34,407 nt of DNA, taken from Clostridia bacterium (GTDB lineage: Bacteria; Bacillota; Clostridia; Christensenellales; Aristaeellaceae). Positions 6,919-15,505 of this stretch are shown in pieces. The DNA lies in contig JAUMVT010000027.1 in NCBI GenBank assembly GCA_030529995.1, positions 1-34,407 of the forward strand. The letters are read 5' to 3'. The notes under the pieces were generated by a model, which worked only from the letters and a program-made list of their open reading frames with translations, was not told the DNA's origin and did not search any database. The position numbers and the translations under genes are program-made. Each line of letters opens with the position of its first letter. Positions within the stretch are counted from its first letter, which is position 1.

Positions 6919-8955
6919 TTAGTTATCCGTAGGGGATGCTACCAGATCAGACTGCACATAGCATCCGTTGCTGGTTGCGTAGCCAACCACGTTGCTGTCC
7001 AGGGAGGTGATGCGAACGGTGACGGACTTGCCGGCCATGCTGCTCGTCAGCACAAAGGAGGAAGAGCCGGAGTTCTCCAGCAGACCGTCAACGTACCAGT
7101 CATAGGTCACCTGAGAGGCATTGTTGTTGGTCACAGAGGGAGAAAGCACGCTGCCCACGGTGCTGGTGCTGGGCAGGCTGACCGTGCCTGTGTAGGCAAC
7201 AGGAGAAGGCGTTGCCGCAGACACAGCGCAGGAATTGCTGGTCACAGAACCGGTGTAGCCATCCGTGCCGTTGGCGGTGGCCGTCACGGTCAGCACGCCG
7301 CCGGCCATGGAGTCACTCACAGTGATCGAGGAGCCTGTAGCCCCTGCAATGGTGCTGCCGTTCAGCTGCCAGGAATAAGACACGTAGGAAGAATTCAAGG
7401 AAGGAGCCGCCACCACGACGGATCCGGTAGTTGCAGTAGACGGAATGCTGATGTCGCCCTGCAGCTGCTGCTTAGCGGCAGATTCGGTGATGGTCATTTC
7501 CCCGGACTCCACATAGCCGGTGTAGCCGCTGCCGCTCTTGGCGGTAGCACGCACCTTCAGCTTGCTGCCTGCGTTGTTAGGCACCTGCAGGCTGCTGGTG
7601 CCGGAGGACATCAGCCATCCGTCCAGATACCAGCTGTAATCCACCTGGGTGGTGTTCAGGCTGGCCAAAGCCGTTACCGTGCTGCCGGCGGTCGTAAAGC
7701 CGGAGATGGACAAGGTGCCGCTCAGGGGCGTATCCACAGTGCCGGTGGTTACGGCTGCCGTGTTGGAGGAGTAGGCAGTTCCGCTGTAGCTGCCGGTACC
7801 CACTGCCACGCAGTACAGGGTGCGGCCAACATCGCTGCTCTTCACCAGATAGGTCTGACCTGCGCCCACTGCCGTGCCGTCACTGCGGTACCATACATAG
7901 CTGGCGGTTGCCGCAGTGGGATTGGCCGTTGCGTACAGAGTCTGTCCCACCACAGGGCTGTAAGAGTTCAGGTTCACGCCCAGAAGGGTCGTACCGCTGT
8001 TGGTAATGGTATTGGACAGGGTGCTGGTGGCCGTGCCGGTGTACAAGCCGGTGCCGGTCACGGTAACACGGATGCGCTCGCCGTTATCATAAGGCGTTAC
8101 CACATAGCTGGAGCCGGTGCCCACCAAGGTACCGTCGCTATAGGTCCAGCGATAAGTAACGGTAGCGGCGGAAGGCGTTACCACAGCCACCAAGGTGTCG
8201 CCCACCTTGGGAGAGGCATTGTTCAGTGCAACCTTGGAAACCGTGTTCACCACCTGAGAGGTGGTCAGGAACTGGGTCATCATGTAGCCGGTACGGCTGC
8301 CGATGCGGATGTAATCCCAGGTGCTGCCGTGGGTCAGCACGGTCACTTCCGTGCCAACGCTGTACACGCCCAGCACCGCATAGCCTGTGCCTGCGCCTGC
8401 ACGAAGCCGCACGCCCAAGCCATTTTTACTGGTCACCCGTGCCAAATAGCCGGAAGAAGGAGTAGGGGTTACGGAGCCGTCCGTCAGGAACTGACTCATC
8501 ATGTAGCCGGTCTGGGTACCCACACGGATGAACCACCAATAGGTGCCCTTGGCCAGCACCGTCACCGTTGTGCCCACAGGCACCACCTGAATGATGCCGT
8601 ATGCCACGCTGGGGCCGGTACGAAGCCGCACGCCCAAGCCATTGCTGCTGATGACCGTTGCCGTGGAGGTGCTTCCGGAGTCGCCGGAAGCTTTCAGGTA
8701 CTTGGCGTACATGTAGCCGTCGTACCCGTCGCTGGCACGTACATGATACCAGTTGCCATCGCCGGCCGTGCCCAGCACCGTCACTTTCGTGCCTGTATAG
8801 TAACTGGCAAGCGTGGTCGCCGTGAAGTTAGGCAGTGCACGGAGCCGCAGCCAGCCTCCCGTCACCACCATGGTGGTTTCTGCACTGGCTGACATGATGG
8901 GGAGAACCCCGATCAGAAGCGTCAGTGTCAGGATGATTGCAAGAAAACGTTTCAT
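6919..8955 (-). CDS. Secreted protein with three SH3b domains and five Ig-like repeats
   Basis: A 678-residue exported protein. A signal peptide (residues 1-25, ending MSASA) is followed by three bacterial SH3 domains at about 28-92, 98-160 and 168-230, each with a WLRLRALP or LGVRLRTGP core. SH3b domains usually bind peptidoglycan. From about 238 to 670 there are five repeats of about 80 residues built on a V-G-x-x-L...Y-x-W-Y-x-D-G core, resembling bacterial Ig-like domains. No catalytic domain, sortase motif or transmembrane anchor is seen, so it is probably a wall-associated structural or adhesive protein. GGAGGG precedes the ATG. It is 26 bp downstream of another exported protein and likely co-transcribed. 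Confidence 0.85.
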   Translation of the reverse strand: MKRFLAIILTLTLLIGVLPIMSASAETTMVVTGGWLRLRALPNFTATTLASYYTGTKVTVLGTAGDGNWYHVRASDGYDGYMYAKYLKASGDSGSTSTATVISSNGLGVRLRTGPSVAYGIIQVVPVGTTVTVLAKGTYWWFIRVGTQTGYMMSQFLTDGSVTPTPSSGYLARVTSKNGLGVRLRAGAGTGYAVLGVYSVGTEVTVLTHGSTWDYIRIGSRTGYMMTQFLTTSQVVNTVSKVALNNASPKVGDTLVAVVTPSAATVTYRWTYSDGTLVGTGSSYVVTPYDNGERIRVTVTGTGLYTGTATSTLSNTITNSGTTLLGVNLNSYSPVVGQTLYATANPTAATASYVWYRSDGTAVGAGQTYLVKSSDVGRTLYCVAVGTGSYSGTAYSSNTAAVTTGTVDTPLSGTLSISGFTTAGSTVTALASLNTTQVDYSWYLDGWLMSSGTSSLQVPNNAGSKLKVRATAKSGSGYTGYVESGEMTITESAAKQQLQGDISIPSTATTGSVVVAAPSLNSSYVSYSWQLNGSTIAGATGSSITVSDSMAGGVLTVTATANGTDGYTGSVTSNSCAVSAATPSPVAYTGTVSLPSTSTVGSVLSPSVTNNNASQVTYDWYVDGLLENSGSSSFVLTSSMAGKSVTVRITSLDSNVVGYATSNGCYVQSDLVASPTDN

Positions 8956-8981
8956 AAACCTATCCCTCCAAATATGCTCGG

Positions 8982-10013
8982 TCAGCCGATGCCAAGTTCA
9001 TCCGCACTGAAGGAATTCATCATGTAGTCGCTGTAAAGCGAGAAGTCCATGGCAAGGGAATTTGCGTAGGACAGCTGTGCCTGATAAACCCACTGGGTGG
9101 TCACGATGTAGATATCCACCACCGTCCGGCCATCCTGCTGGGTCACCACACGGCCGCAGCCGCTAATTTCGTTGATGAGGGTATCTGCGTCAGGATCCTG
9201 CTGCTTTCTGGCATCAATCACCTTTTCCAGCGTCCAGGAGGAAGAGTTGCTGGTCTTCTTGGCGAAGAAGGATGCCGTGCCGTCCGCCAGCTTGGCGCTG
9301 ATGCCGTCCTGGCTTTCCGTCAGGGTATCATCGGTAAACACTGCCGGATACTGAATAGCGAAGCCCAGGTTGGTATTAATGTACTCCACCATGGTCTCAT
9401 TAAAGTAGGTCAGAGTGGTTTCTTCCATGTCCAGTTCCGCATCCACGGAGAAGGAGGAAACCTTCCAGCCGAGGGGTGCTGCGCTGTCCTTCACAAAATC
9501 CATCACAGCCCGCTTATCCAGCCAGCGAACCTCTGCATACTCGTCCTCCGTCAGCTGATCCAGCCGGCCGTTGGCCTGATACAGGTTGCCGATCAGCCGC
9601 ACGCTCTTCCCATCAGCGGACAAGTCAGCATCCATGATGCAGACGCCGATGTAGTCGTAATTTTCTCCCGTGCTGAGAATGCCGTCCAGGGAAGGCAGGC
9701 TGCAGGAGAAAGTGTTTTTCAGGTAGGTTCCCTGCTTGGAGGTGTCCGTCAGCATATCAGCAGTAATACCAAGGGATGCATCCGCCTTCTGCCCAATCAG
9801 GAAGAAATTATGGATGAACGTCTCGGACAGGGTACCGTCCGCCGAAATGATCTCCGGGGATTCTCCCACCCGCATGGCGGCTGACGCTGTCAAGTCCACC
9901 AAGGGTGTCAAGGTATTCAGATCTGTTTCTTCAGCCTGAGCGCAGGTCATGATGCCGCACAATGCCAGCACCAATGCCATGAACAGCGCCAAGCCGTTTC
10001 TATTCTTTACCAT
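8982..10013 (-). CDS. Exported protein of unknown function
   Basis: A 343-residue protein not recognised. An N-terminal hydrophobic stretch ends in AQA-EE, a good signal-peptidase I site near residue 27, so it is probably secreted. The body is acidic, with no obvious catalytic motif, repeat or transmembrane helix. Segments such as NLGFAIQYPAVF and DIYIVTTQWVYQAQLSY suggest a compact mixed alpha/beta domain like those found in small surface lipoproteins. GGAGGG lies 9 nt before the ATG. It is immediately upstream of the SH3b/Ig-repeat gene, suggesting a shared envelope role. Confidence 0.7.
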   Translation of the reverse strand: MVKNRNGLALFMALVLALCGIMTCAQAEETDLNTLTPLVDLTASAAMRVGESPEIISADGTLSETFIHNFFLIGQKADASLGITADMLTDTSKQGTYLKNTFSCSLPSLDGILSTGENYDYIGVCIMDADLSADGKSVRLIGNLYQANGRLDQLTEDEYAEVRWLDKRAVMDFVKDSAAPLGWKVSSFSVDAELDMEETTLTYFNETMVEYINTNLGFAIQYPAVFTDDTLTESQDGISAKLADGTASFFAKKTSNSSSWTLEKVIDARKQQDPDADTLINEISGCGRVVTQQDGRTVVDIYIVTTQWVYQAQLSYANSLAMDFSLYSDYMMNSFSADELGIG

Positions 10014-10119
10014 GCTTTCATACCCTCCTTATTGCCCGGCCAAGGCGGCCTTGCAATTCGCTTTTCACCCATATAACGCACGAGGAGCTTCTTTTCTTGC
10101 AATTTTTACAGAAAAAAAG

Positions 10120-10150
10120 AAAAACCTCTGTCCTCAGCGGGACGAGGTTT
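10120..10150 (-). terminator. Terminator of rpsT
   Basis: AAACCTC-t-GTCC (10122-10133) pairs with GGAC-GAGGTTT (10140-10150); on the minus strand the hairpin runs into TTTTTCTTTTTTTC. Confidence 0.9.
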
Positions 10151-10175
10151 ATCTGGACGCGTTTTCCTCACAGGA

Positions 10176-10442
10176 TCACACGGCAGCAGCCTTGCTCAGC
10201 TGCTTGGCCAGGCGAGCCTTCTTGCGATTTGCAGCGTTCTTGTGGATAATACCCTTGGACGCAGCCTTATCGATCGCGGAGGTGGTCGCGGTCAACTGCA
10301 CATTAGCGGTCGTAGGATCGGCACTCAGCGCAGCAACAAACTTCTTTTCGGAAGTACGCATGGCGCTCTTGACCATCCGATTGCGGAGATTCTTCTTCTC
10401 GCTTACCTTGACGCGCTTCTTAGCGGACTGGATGTTCGGCAA
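10176..10442 (-). CDS. rpsT: 30S ribosomal protein S20
   Basis: An 88-residue, strongly basic, helical protein with the typical N-terminal PNIQSAKKRVKVSEKKNLRN and the C-terminal IHKNAANRKKARLAKQL, matching bacterial S20, which binds 16S rRNA early in small-subunit assembly. The start is TTG, 6 nt after a full AAGGAGGTGA ribosome site; weak start codons are common for S20. It has its own promoter and terminator and is monocistronic. In many Firmicutes rpsT lies beside holA; here it is about 18 kb from holA and on the other strand. Confidence 0.97.
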   Translation of the reverse strand: MPNIQSAKKRVKVSEKKNLRNRMVKSAMRTSEKKFVAALSADPTTANVQLTATTSAIDKAASKGIIHKNAANRKKARLAKQLSKAAAV

Positions 10443-10485
10443 CTCTGTTCACCTCCTTAATCAGGATCAAAAATTGTCGCCTATG

Positions 10486-10514
10486 ATTGTATCATGCATT
10501 CGGCGAAAAAGCAA
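10486..10514 (-). promoter_or_regulatory. Promoter of rpsT
   Basis: On the minus strand TTGCTT (10514-10509) and TACAAT (10491-10486) are separated by 17 bp, with the rpsT start 44 bp downstream. Confidence 0.7.
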
Positions 10515-10605
10515 GCTTTTCAGAAAAAAAACTCACGACGCCGCCGGAACGTCACCGAAGCATGCGGAAAATATCCCGAATTTACAACACTTTCGCCTTT
10601 CCCTG

Positions 10606-10635
10606 TTGAAAAACATCCTTCTGATGTACTATACT
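10606..10635 (+). promoter_or_regulatory. Promoter of the ABC transporter operon
   Basis: TTGAAA (10606-10611) and TATACT (10630-10635) are separated by 18 bp, upstream of a ribosome site and ATG at 10669. Confidence 0.65.
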
Positions 10636-10668
10636 ATTCCTACCCCATGATAATAGGAGGACGAAGCA

Positions 10669-11376
10669 ATGCTTCAAATCGATCACCTTTCCAAGATCTA
10701 CGATGGCTCCAAGGCAGTGGATGACCTGTCCCTGCACATTCATCCCGGTGAAATTTACGGCTTTATCGGCCATAACGGCGCCGGCAAAACCACCACCCTC
10801 AAGTCCGTTGCCGGTATTCTCCGCTTTGAGGAAGGACAAATCCTCATCGGCGGCAAGTCCATTCAGGAGGATCCCATTGCCTGCAAGCAGATCATGGCAT
10901 ACATCCCCGATAACCCTGACCTGTATGAATTCATGACCGGCACCAAGTACCTGAACTTTGTGGCCGACGTGTTCCGTGTCTCCACAGCCGACCGGAAGGC
11001 ACGGATTGCCGACTATGCCGCCCGGTTCGAGCTGACCGGCGCCCTGGATCATCCCATTTCTTCCTATTCTCATGGTATGAAGCAGAAACTGGCCATTATT
11101 GCCGCATGGATTCATCAGCCCAAGCTGGTACTGATGGACGAGCCTTTCGTCGGTCTGGATCCCATTGCCGCCCATCTGCTGAAGGGCATGATGCGTGAAC
11201 TGTGTGACCAAGGCGGCGCCATCTTCTTCTCCACCCACGTGCTGGAAGTGGCAGAAAAGCTCTGCGACAAGGTAGCTATCATCAAGGGCGGCAAGCTGAT
11301 TCGCTCCGGCGATATGGCGGAAGTCCGGGGCGATGCTTCTCTGGAGCAAGTCTTCCTGGAATTGGAGGGTGAGTGA
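10669..11376 (+). CDS. ABC transporter ATP-binding protein
   Basis: A 235-residue nucleotide-binding subunit of an ABC-2 type transporter. Walker A is GHNGAGKT (34-41), the signature is a variant SHGMKQK near 130, and Walker B is LVLMDEP with D-loop GLDP following. The SxGMKQ type of signature is typical of ABC-2 exporters of lipids, peptides, drugs or sodium. It is followed after 2 bp by a large permease gene, so the two subunits form one transporter. AGGAGG precedes the ATG. Substrate cannot be inferred. Confidence 0.93.
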   Translation: MLQIDHLSKIYDGSKAVDDLSLHIHPGEIYGFIGHNGAGKTTTLKSVAGILRFEEGQILIGGKSIQEDPIACKQIMAYIPDNPDLYEFMTGTKYLNFVADVFRVSTADRKARIADYAARFELTGALDHPISSYSHGMKQKLAIIAAWIHQPKLVLMDEPFVGLDPIAAHLLKGMMRELCDQGGAIFFSTHVLEVAEKLCDKVAIIKGGKLIRSGDMAEVRGDASLEQVFLELEGE

Positions 11377-11378
11377 GC

Positions 11379-12980
11379 ATGCTGAAGGTTCTGCTGAAAA
11401 AGCAGATGGCGGAGATCTTCCGCAAGTTTTACCGCACCTCCAAGAACGGCAAACCGCAAAACAAGCTTTTGAATACCGTTGCCTATGGCTTCTTTATGGT
11501 GCTGCTGGTTGCTATTCTGGTGGGTGCTTTTTCAATGGTATCTTGGGGTGTAGGCAACAGCCTGATTGCCAACGGGTTTGACTGGCTGTATTTCGACATC
11601 ATGGGGCTGATCGCCATTTTCATGGGCTGCTTCGGCAGCGCCTTCAATACCTATGCCAGCCTGTACTTGGCCAAGGACAACGATATGCTGCTGTCCATGC
11701 CTATTCCCCTGCGCAGCATTATCGCTTCCCGGCTGACCAGTGTTTACCTGATGGGACTGATCTACAGCGGCATCGTCATGGTGCCTGCCATCATCGTCTA
11801 TTGGTGTCTGGGCACGGTAAACGTTGTTTCCGTCATCAGCCCCATTTTGCTGCTGCTGCTGATCTCCCTGTTTGTCCTTGCCCTTTCCTGCGCACTGGGC
11901 TGGGTCGTCGCCAAGCTGAGCCTGAAACTGAAGAACAAGGGGCTGCTGTCTGCCATCGGCGGTCTGCTGCTGTTTGGCCTGTATCAGCTGCTGACCCGGT
12001 ATTTCACCAATGCGGTGCAGACGCTGGCCGAAAATGCCCAGACCATTGGTTTAACCATTCAGGGTTCCGTTTATCCCCTCTATTTGTTCGGCAAGGCCGG
12101 CACGGGGGATATTCCCGCCTTGCTGCTGGTGGCAGCGGTGGTGCTGATCATCTTCGCACTGGCTTGCCTGCTTCTTTCCCGCAGTTTCCTGAAGATGGCC
12201 ACCATGACCACCAGTGTATCCACCAAGTCCGTCCGCAAAACCAAGCTGGAAGCCAGCAGCGTTTCCCTTGCCCTCTTGAAGAAGGAACTGGATCACTTCT
12301 TCAACAATGCCACCTATATCATGAACTGCGGTGAAGGTTTGATCCTGCTGCCTCTGGCCGGTCTTGCGGTGCTCGTTAAGGGCGGCGAATATGTACCCCT
12401 GCTGCAAACCGCTCCCTTCTTCGAGTCCGGCCTGGTGGCCGCCGGCATCTGCGGCCTGATCGCCATGCTGGCAGGCATGAACAACATTGCGGAGCCTTCC
12501 GTGTCCATGGATGCCAAGCAGATGTGGCTGCTGAAGTCCCTGCCCCTGACTCCTTGGCAGATGCTCCGGGCAAAGATGGAAGCCCACTGGGTATTGACCG
12601 GCCTGCCGGTGCTGTTCTGCTGCATCTGCGTGCTGATCATTCTCCCTGTCAGCCTGCTGCAGGGCATCTACCTGCTGCTGTTCCCGCAACTGTTTGTAGT
12701 GTTCTGTGCCGCACTGGATCTGTTTATCGGCCTGAAAATGCCGGTAATGGACTGGACCAATGAAATGACGGTCATTAAGCAGAGCGCAGGCGTGTTCGTC
12801 TCTCTGGTTGCCTCCTTCGGCTATGTGGCGGCACTGGGCGGCCTGTATGCCCTGCTGATGGAGCACGTTACCGCTGACATCTTCATGGTGTGTGCCTGCC
12901 TCGTCACCCTGGTATTCGATGTGCTGCTGATCCTGTGGCACCGTCAAAAGGGTGCTGCCTGCTTCCAGAAGCTGCACTAA
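11379..12980 (+). CDS. ABC-2 type transporter permease
   Basis: A 533-residue polytopic membrane protein with roughly 11-13 hydrophobic segments, the first at about 35-55 after a basic N-terminal cytoplasmic region. A central cytoplasmic stretch of about residues 280-310 (STKSVRKTKLEASSVSLALLKKELDHFF) separates two halves. This architecture fits the large ABC-2 permeases often called YtrC/YtrD- or YhaP-like in Firmicutes. The ribosome site GGAGGGTGAG lies inside the end of the ATPase gene, giving coupled translation. The cargo is unknown. Confidence 0.88.
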   Translation: MLKVLLKKQMAEIFRKFYRTSKNGKPQNKLLNTVAYGFFMVLLVAILVGAFSMVSWGVGNSLIANGFDWLYFDIMGLIAIFMGCFGSAFNTYASLYLAKDNDMLLSMPIPLRSIIASRLTSVYLMGLIYSGIVMVPAIIVYWCLGTVNVVSVISPILLLLLISLFVLALSCALGWVVAKLSLKLKNKGLLSAIGGLLLFGLYQLLTRYFTNAVQTLAENAQTIGLTIQGSVYPLYLFGKAGTGDIPALLLVAAVVLIIFALACLLLSRSFLKMATMTTSVSTKSVRKTKLEASSVSLALLKKELDHFFNNATYIMNCGEGLILLPLAGLAVLVKGGEYVPLLQTAPFFESGLVAAGICGLIAMLAGMNNIAEPSVSMDAKQMWLLKSLPLTPWQMLRAKMEAHWVLTGLPVLFCCICVLIILPVSLLQGIYLLLFPQLFVVFCAALDLFIGLKMPVMDWTNEMTVIKQSAGVFVSLVASFGYVAALGGLYALLMEHVTADIFMVCACLVTLVFDVLLILWHRQKGAACFQKLH

Positions 12981-13170
12981 GTGCTTTCGCCCAAGCGGCT
13001 TTGCACGTTGGTGAGTGTAAGAAAACGGTTTCTTGCAAAATCGTGTGAAAACCGCCGCCATGTCGTCGGTTTTCGATTGGAAGTCGGAAGGCTTGCAAAC
13101 CTTCCAACGCCACCCTGGGTTTGTTGATGCCCTGATCGTCCAAGCAGTGATGCTTGGGCGATTTTTCTTT
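12981..13170 (+). ncRNA. Structured intergenic region, candidate RNA or 3' UTR element
   Basis: This stretch has dense complementarity. GAAAACCG (13047-13054) pairs with CGGTTTTC (13067-13074). GGAAGG (13086-13091) pairs with CCTTCC (13100-13105). The terminator strand at 13152-13161 can also pair perfectly with TCGCCCAAGC at 12987-12996, closing the whole region into one long structure. I match it to no known RNA family (RNase P, tmRNA, SRP, T-box checked by eye). It may be the 3' UTR of the ABC operon or a separate RNA; no promoter was seen inside the permease end. Confidence 0.35.
13137..13170 (+). terminator. Rho-independent terminator upstream of mrfA
   Basis: CGTCCAAGC (13137-13145) pairs with GCTTGGGCG (13152-13160), one G-T wobble, followed by ATTTTTCTTT. 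Confidence 0.85.
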
Positions 13171-13172
13171 GC

Positions 13173-13201
13173 TGGACATTCCGCCTGCATGGTGTTATCA
13201 T
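13173..13201 (+). promoter_or_regulatory. Promoter of the mrfAB operon
   Basis: TGGACA (13173-13178) and TATCAT (13196-13201) are spaced 17 bp, just after the preceding terminator and 33 bp before the mrfA start. Confidence 0.55.
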
Positions 13202-13234
13202 TAGCAGTATCATTGGGCAAAGGAGGCGAAGCAC

Positions 13235-15505
13235 ATGAACGTGGATCAGTTGGCGGATCAACTGCGCCGGGATGAAGCATTCATGGAAAATGTGGTGCGC
13301 TGGGAAGAGCTTCCTACCCGTCCTGCCCGGTACGTTCCTTTCCCCGATACGTTGGATGCCCGGCTGATTCCCGTGCTTGAAAAGCGTGGGATTCATCAGC
13401 TGTATACCCATCAGGCACAAAGCATTGCTGCCACTGCCGCCGGGAAGGACGTGGTGGTGGTCACTCCCACCGCCTCCGGCAAAACCATGTGCTACAATCT
13501 GCCTGTGCTTTCCGCCATATTGCAGAATCAGGATGCCCGGGCGCTGTACCTGTTCCCCACCAAGGCATTGTCCGCCGACCAGGTCAGTGAGCTGTACGAG
13601 CTGATTGAAGCCATGGACGTGGACATCAAAACCTACACCTATGACGGGGATACCCCGGGAGCTGCCCGGAAAGCTGTTCGGCAGGCAGGGCACATCGTGG
13701 TTACCAATCCGGACATGCTTCACAGCGGCATTCTCCCCCACCACACCAAGTGGGTGAAGCTGTTTGAAAACCTTCGCTATATCGTCATTGATGAAATTCA
13801 CACCTACCGGGGCGTCTTCGGCTCCAACTTGGCCAACGTGCTGCGTCGGCTCATGCGGCTGTGCGCCTTCTACGGCAGCCATCCTCAATTCATCCTGTGC
13901 AGTGCCACCATTGCCAACCCCAAGGAACTGGCAGAAACCCTGATCGGCCGTTCCGTGGAGATGATTGACGACAACGGTGCCCCCATGGGCAAGCGGCACT
14001 TCGTGTTCTACAATCCTCCGGTGGTCAATCGTCAGCTGGGCATCCGCAAGGGCGTCATCCCCGTAACGAGGGACATTGCCAGCATGCTGCTGAAGTGCGG
14101 CATTCAGGCCATTACTTTTGCCAAGAGCAGATTGACCGTGGAGGTACTGACTCGCTACCTGAAAGATCTGGTGCGGGATCCCTTGGGCAATGCCGGCCGG
14201 GTGCGGGGCTATCGGGGCGGCTATCTGCCCACGGAGCGGCGGGAGATTGAGCGTGGCCTACGAGCCGGGAAGATCGATGCGGTGGTATCCACCAATGCGC
14301 TGGAGCTGGGCATTGACATCGGCGCCCTGGACGCCTGCGTCATGTGCGGCTATCCCGGCACCATTGCCAGTGCGTGGCAGCAGGCCGGCCGTGCAGGCCG
14401 CCGAAAGGATACCAGCATTATTTTTTATATTGCTTCCTCCGCGGCCATTGATCAGTACATCGTATCCCATCCTGATTATTTCCTGCGGCAGTCCCCGGAA
14501 AATGCGCTGCTGAACCCGAATAACCTTTACATTCTTCTGAGTCACTTCAAGTGCTCCGCCTTCGAGCTTCCTTTTGAGGACGGAGAAAGCTTCGGCAATG
14601 CGCCGGGCAGTGAGGAACTGCTGGAATACCTAGCGGACAGCAGCATTCTCCGCCACGTGGACGGCCGGTATCACTGGTCTGCCGAGGATTTTCCTGCATC
14701 GGAGATCTCCCTGCGCTCCGCCGCCAGCGAAAATTTTGTGATCGTTGACATTACTGACCCGGCGCATCATCGGGTCATCGGTGAAATGGATCGGTACACC
14801 GTGCCCATGCTGCTGCACGAGAATGCCATCTACATGCACGAAGCTCAGCAGTATCAGGTGGAAAAGCTGGACTTCGATGCCTGCAAAGCCTTCATCCGCA
14901 AGGTGGATGTAGGCTACTACACGGATGCGGACCTGAACGTTTCCCTTTCCCTGCTGGATGTGGAGCAGCAGCAGGAGGCTCCCGGCGGCGGCGTGTGTGC
15001 CTTGGGCGAGGTGAAGGTCACCACCTTGGTGACCATGTTCAAGAAGATCCGCTTCGACACTCACGAAACCTTAGGCTTCGGACATGTGCGACTGCCGGAA
15101 ACGGACATGCATACCACTGCCATGTGGTGGACGCTGTCCGATGCACTGGCTGCCCGCTTCTCCAGCGACACGCTGAAAAACGGCATGCTGGCCATTGCCA
15201 ACCTGCTGCGCATTGTGGCGCCCCTGTACCTGATGTGTTCCCCCCAGGATGTGGTGGTGGTGTATCAGGTCAAGAGTCCCATCACCGACCAGCCTACCAT
15301 CATTCTGTATGACAGCTGTCCCGGGGGCATCGGGCTTGCTCAAAAAGCCTACGGCATGCAGCGCCTGCTGCTGGAAAAAGCCCTGCAGATTGCCCGGGAT
15401 TGCTCCTGTGCGAAAGGCTGTCCTTCCTGCGTTGGGCCGGAAGGAGAAATCGGCGAGGATGGCAAAAGCACCGCCATGCTGCTGCTGAAGGAGCTGACTC
15501 GATGA
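13235..15505 (+). CDS. mrfA: DEAD/DEAH-box DNA helicase MrfA (YprA family)
   Basis: A 756-residue superfamily 2 helicase. The ATPase core shows Q-motif YTHQAQSI, Walker A TPTASGKT, DEIH box, SAT motif and the second RecA domain ending QQAGRAGRR. The C-terminal MrfA domain ends with a cysteine cluster CSCAKGCPSC that binds zinc in the family. In Bacillus subtilis MrfA with the exonuclease MrfB repairs mitomycin-C damage independently of UvrABC. The next gene is a MrfB-type exonuclease overlapping by 4 bp, which supports the assignment. AAAGGAGGCG lies upstream of the ATG. Confidence 0.93.
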   Translation: MNVDQLADQLRRDEAFMENVVRWEELPTRPARYVPFPDTLDARLIPVLEKRGIHQLYTHQAQSIAATAAGKDVVVVTPTASGKTMCYNLPVLSAILQNQDARALYLFPTKALSADQVSELYELIEAMDVDIKTYTYDGDTPGAARKAVRQAGHIVVTNPDMLHSGILPHHTKWVKLFENLRYIVIDEIHTYRGVFGSNLANVLRRLMRLCAFYGSHPQFILCSATIANPKELAETLIGRSVEMIDDNGAPMGKRHFVFYNPPVVNRQLGIRKGVIPVTRDIASMLLKCGIQAITFAKSRLTVEVLTRYLKDLVRDPLGNAGRVRGYRGGYLPTERREIERGLRAGKIDAVVSTNALELGIDIGALDACVMCGYPGTIASAWQQAGRAGRRKDTSIIFYIASSAAIDQYIVSHPDYFLRQSPENALLNPNNLYILLSHFKCSAFELPFEDGESFGNAPGSEELLEYLADSSILRHVDGRYHWSAEDFPASEISLRSAASENFVIVDITDPAHHRVIGEMDRYTVPMLLHENAIYMHEAQQYQVEKLDFDACKAFIRKVDVGYYTDADLNVSLSLLDVEQQQEAPGGGVCALGEVKVTTLVTMFKKIRFDTHETLGFGHVRLPETDMHTTAMWWTLSDALAARFSSDTLKNGMLAIANLLRIVAPLYLMCSPQDVVVVYQVKSPITDQPTIILYDSCPGGIGLAQKAYGMQRLLLEKALQIARDCSCAKGCPSCVGPEGEIGEDGKSTAMLLLKELTR

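Noticed and set aside
6901-8892. A 663-codon forward frame opposite the SH3b/Ig gene
   Set aside because: Rich in His, Gly and Ala as expected from an antisense of repeated Thr/Ser/Val codons. The reverse frame has a signal peptide, SH3b domains and a ribosome site.
12981-13170. RNase P, tmRNA, SRP RNA or T-box at the intergenic structured region
   Set aside because: None of the conserved sequence blocks of those families is recognisable; length is also too short for RNase P and tmRNA.
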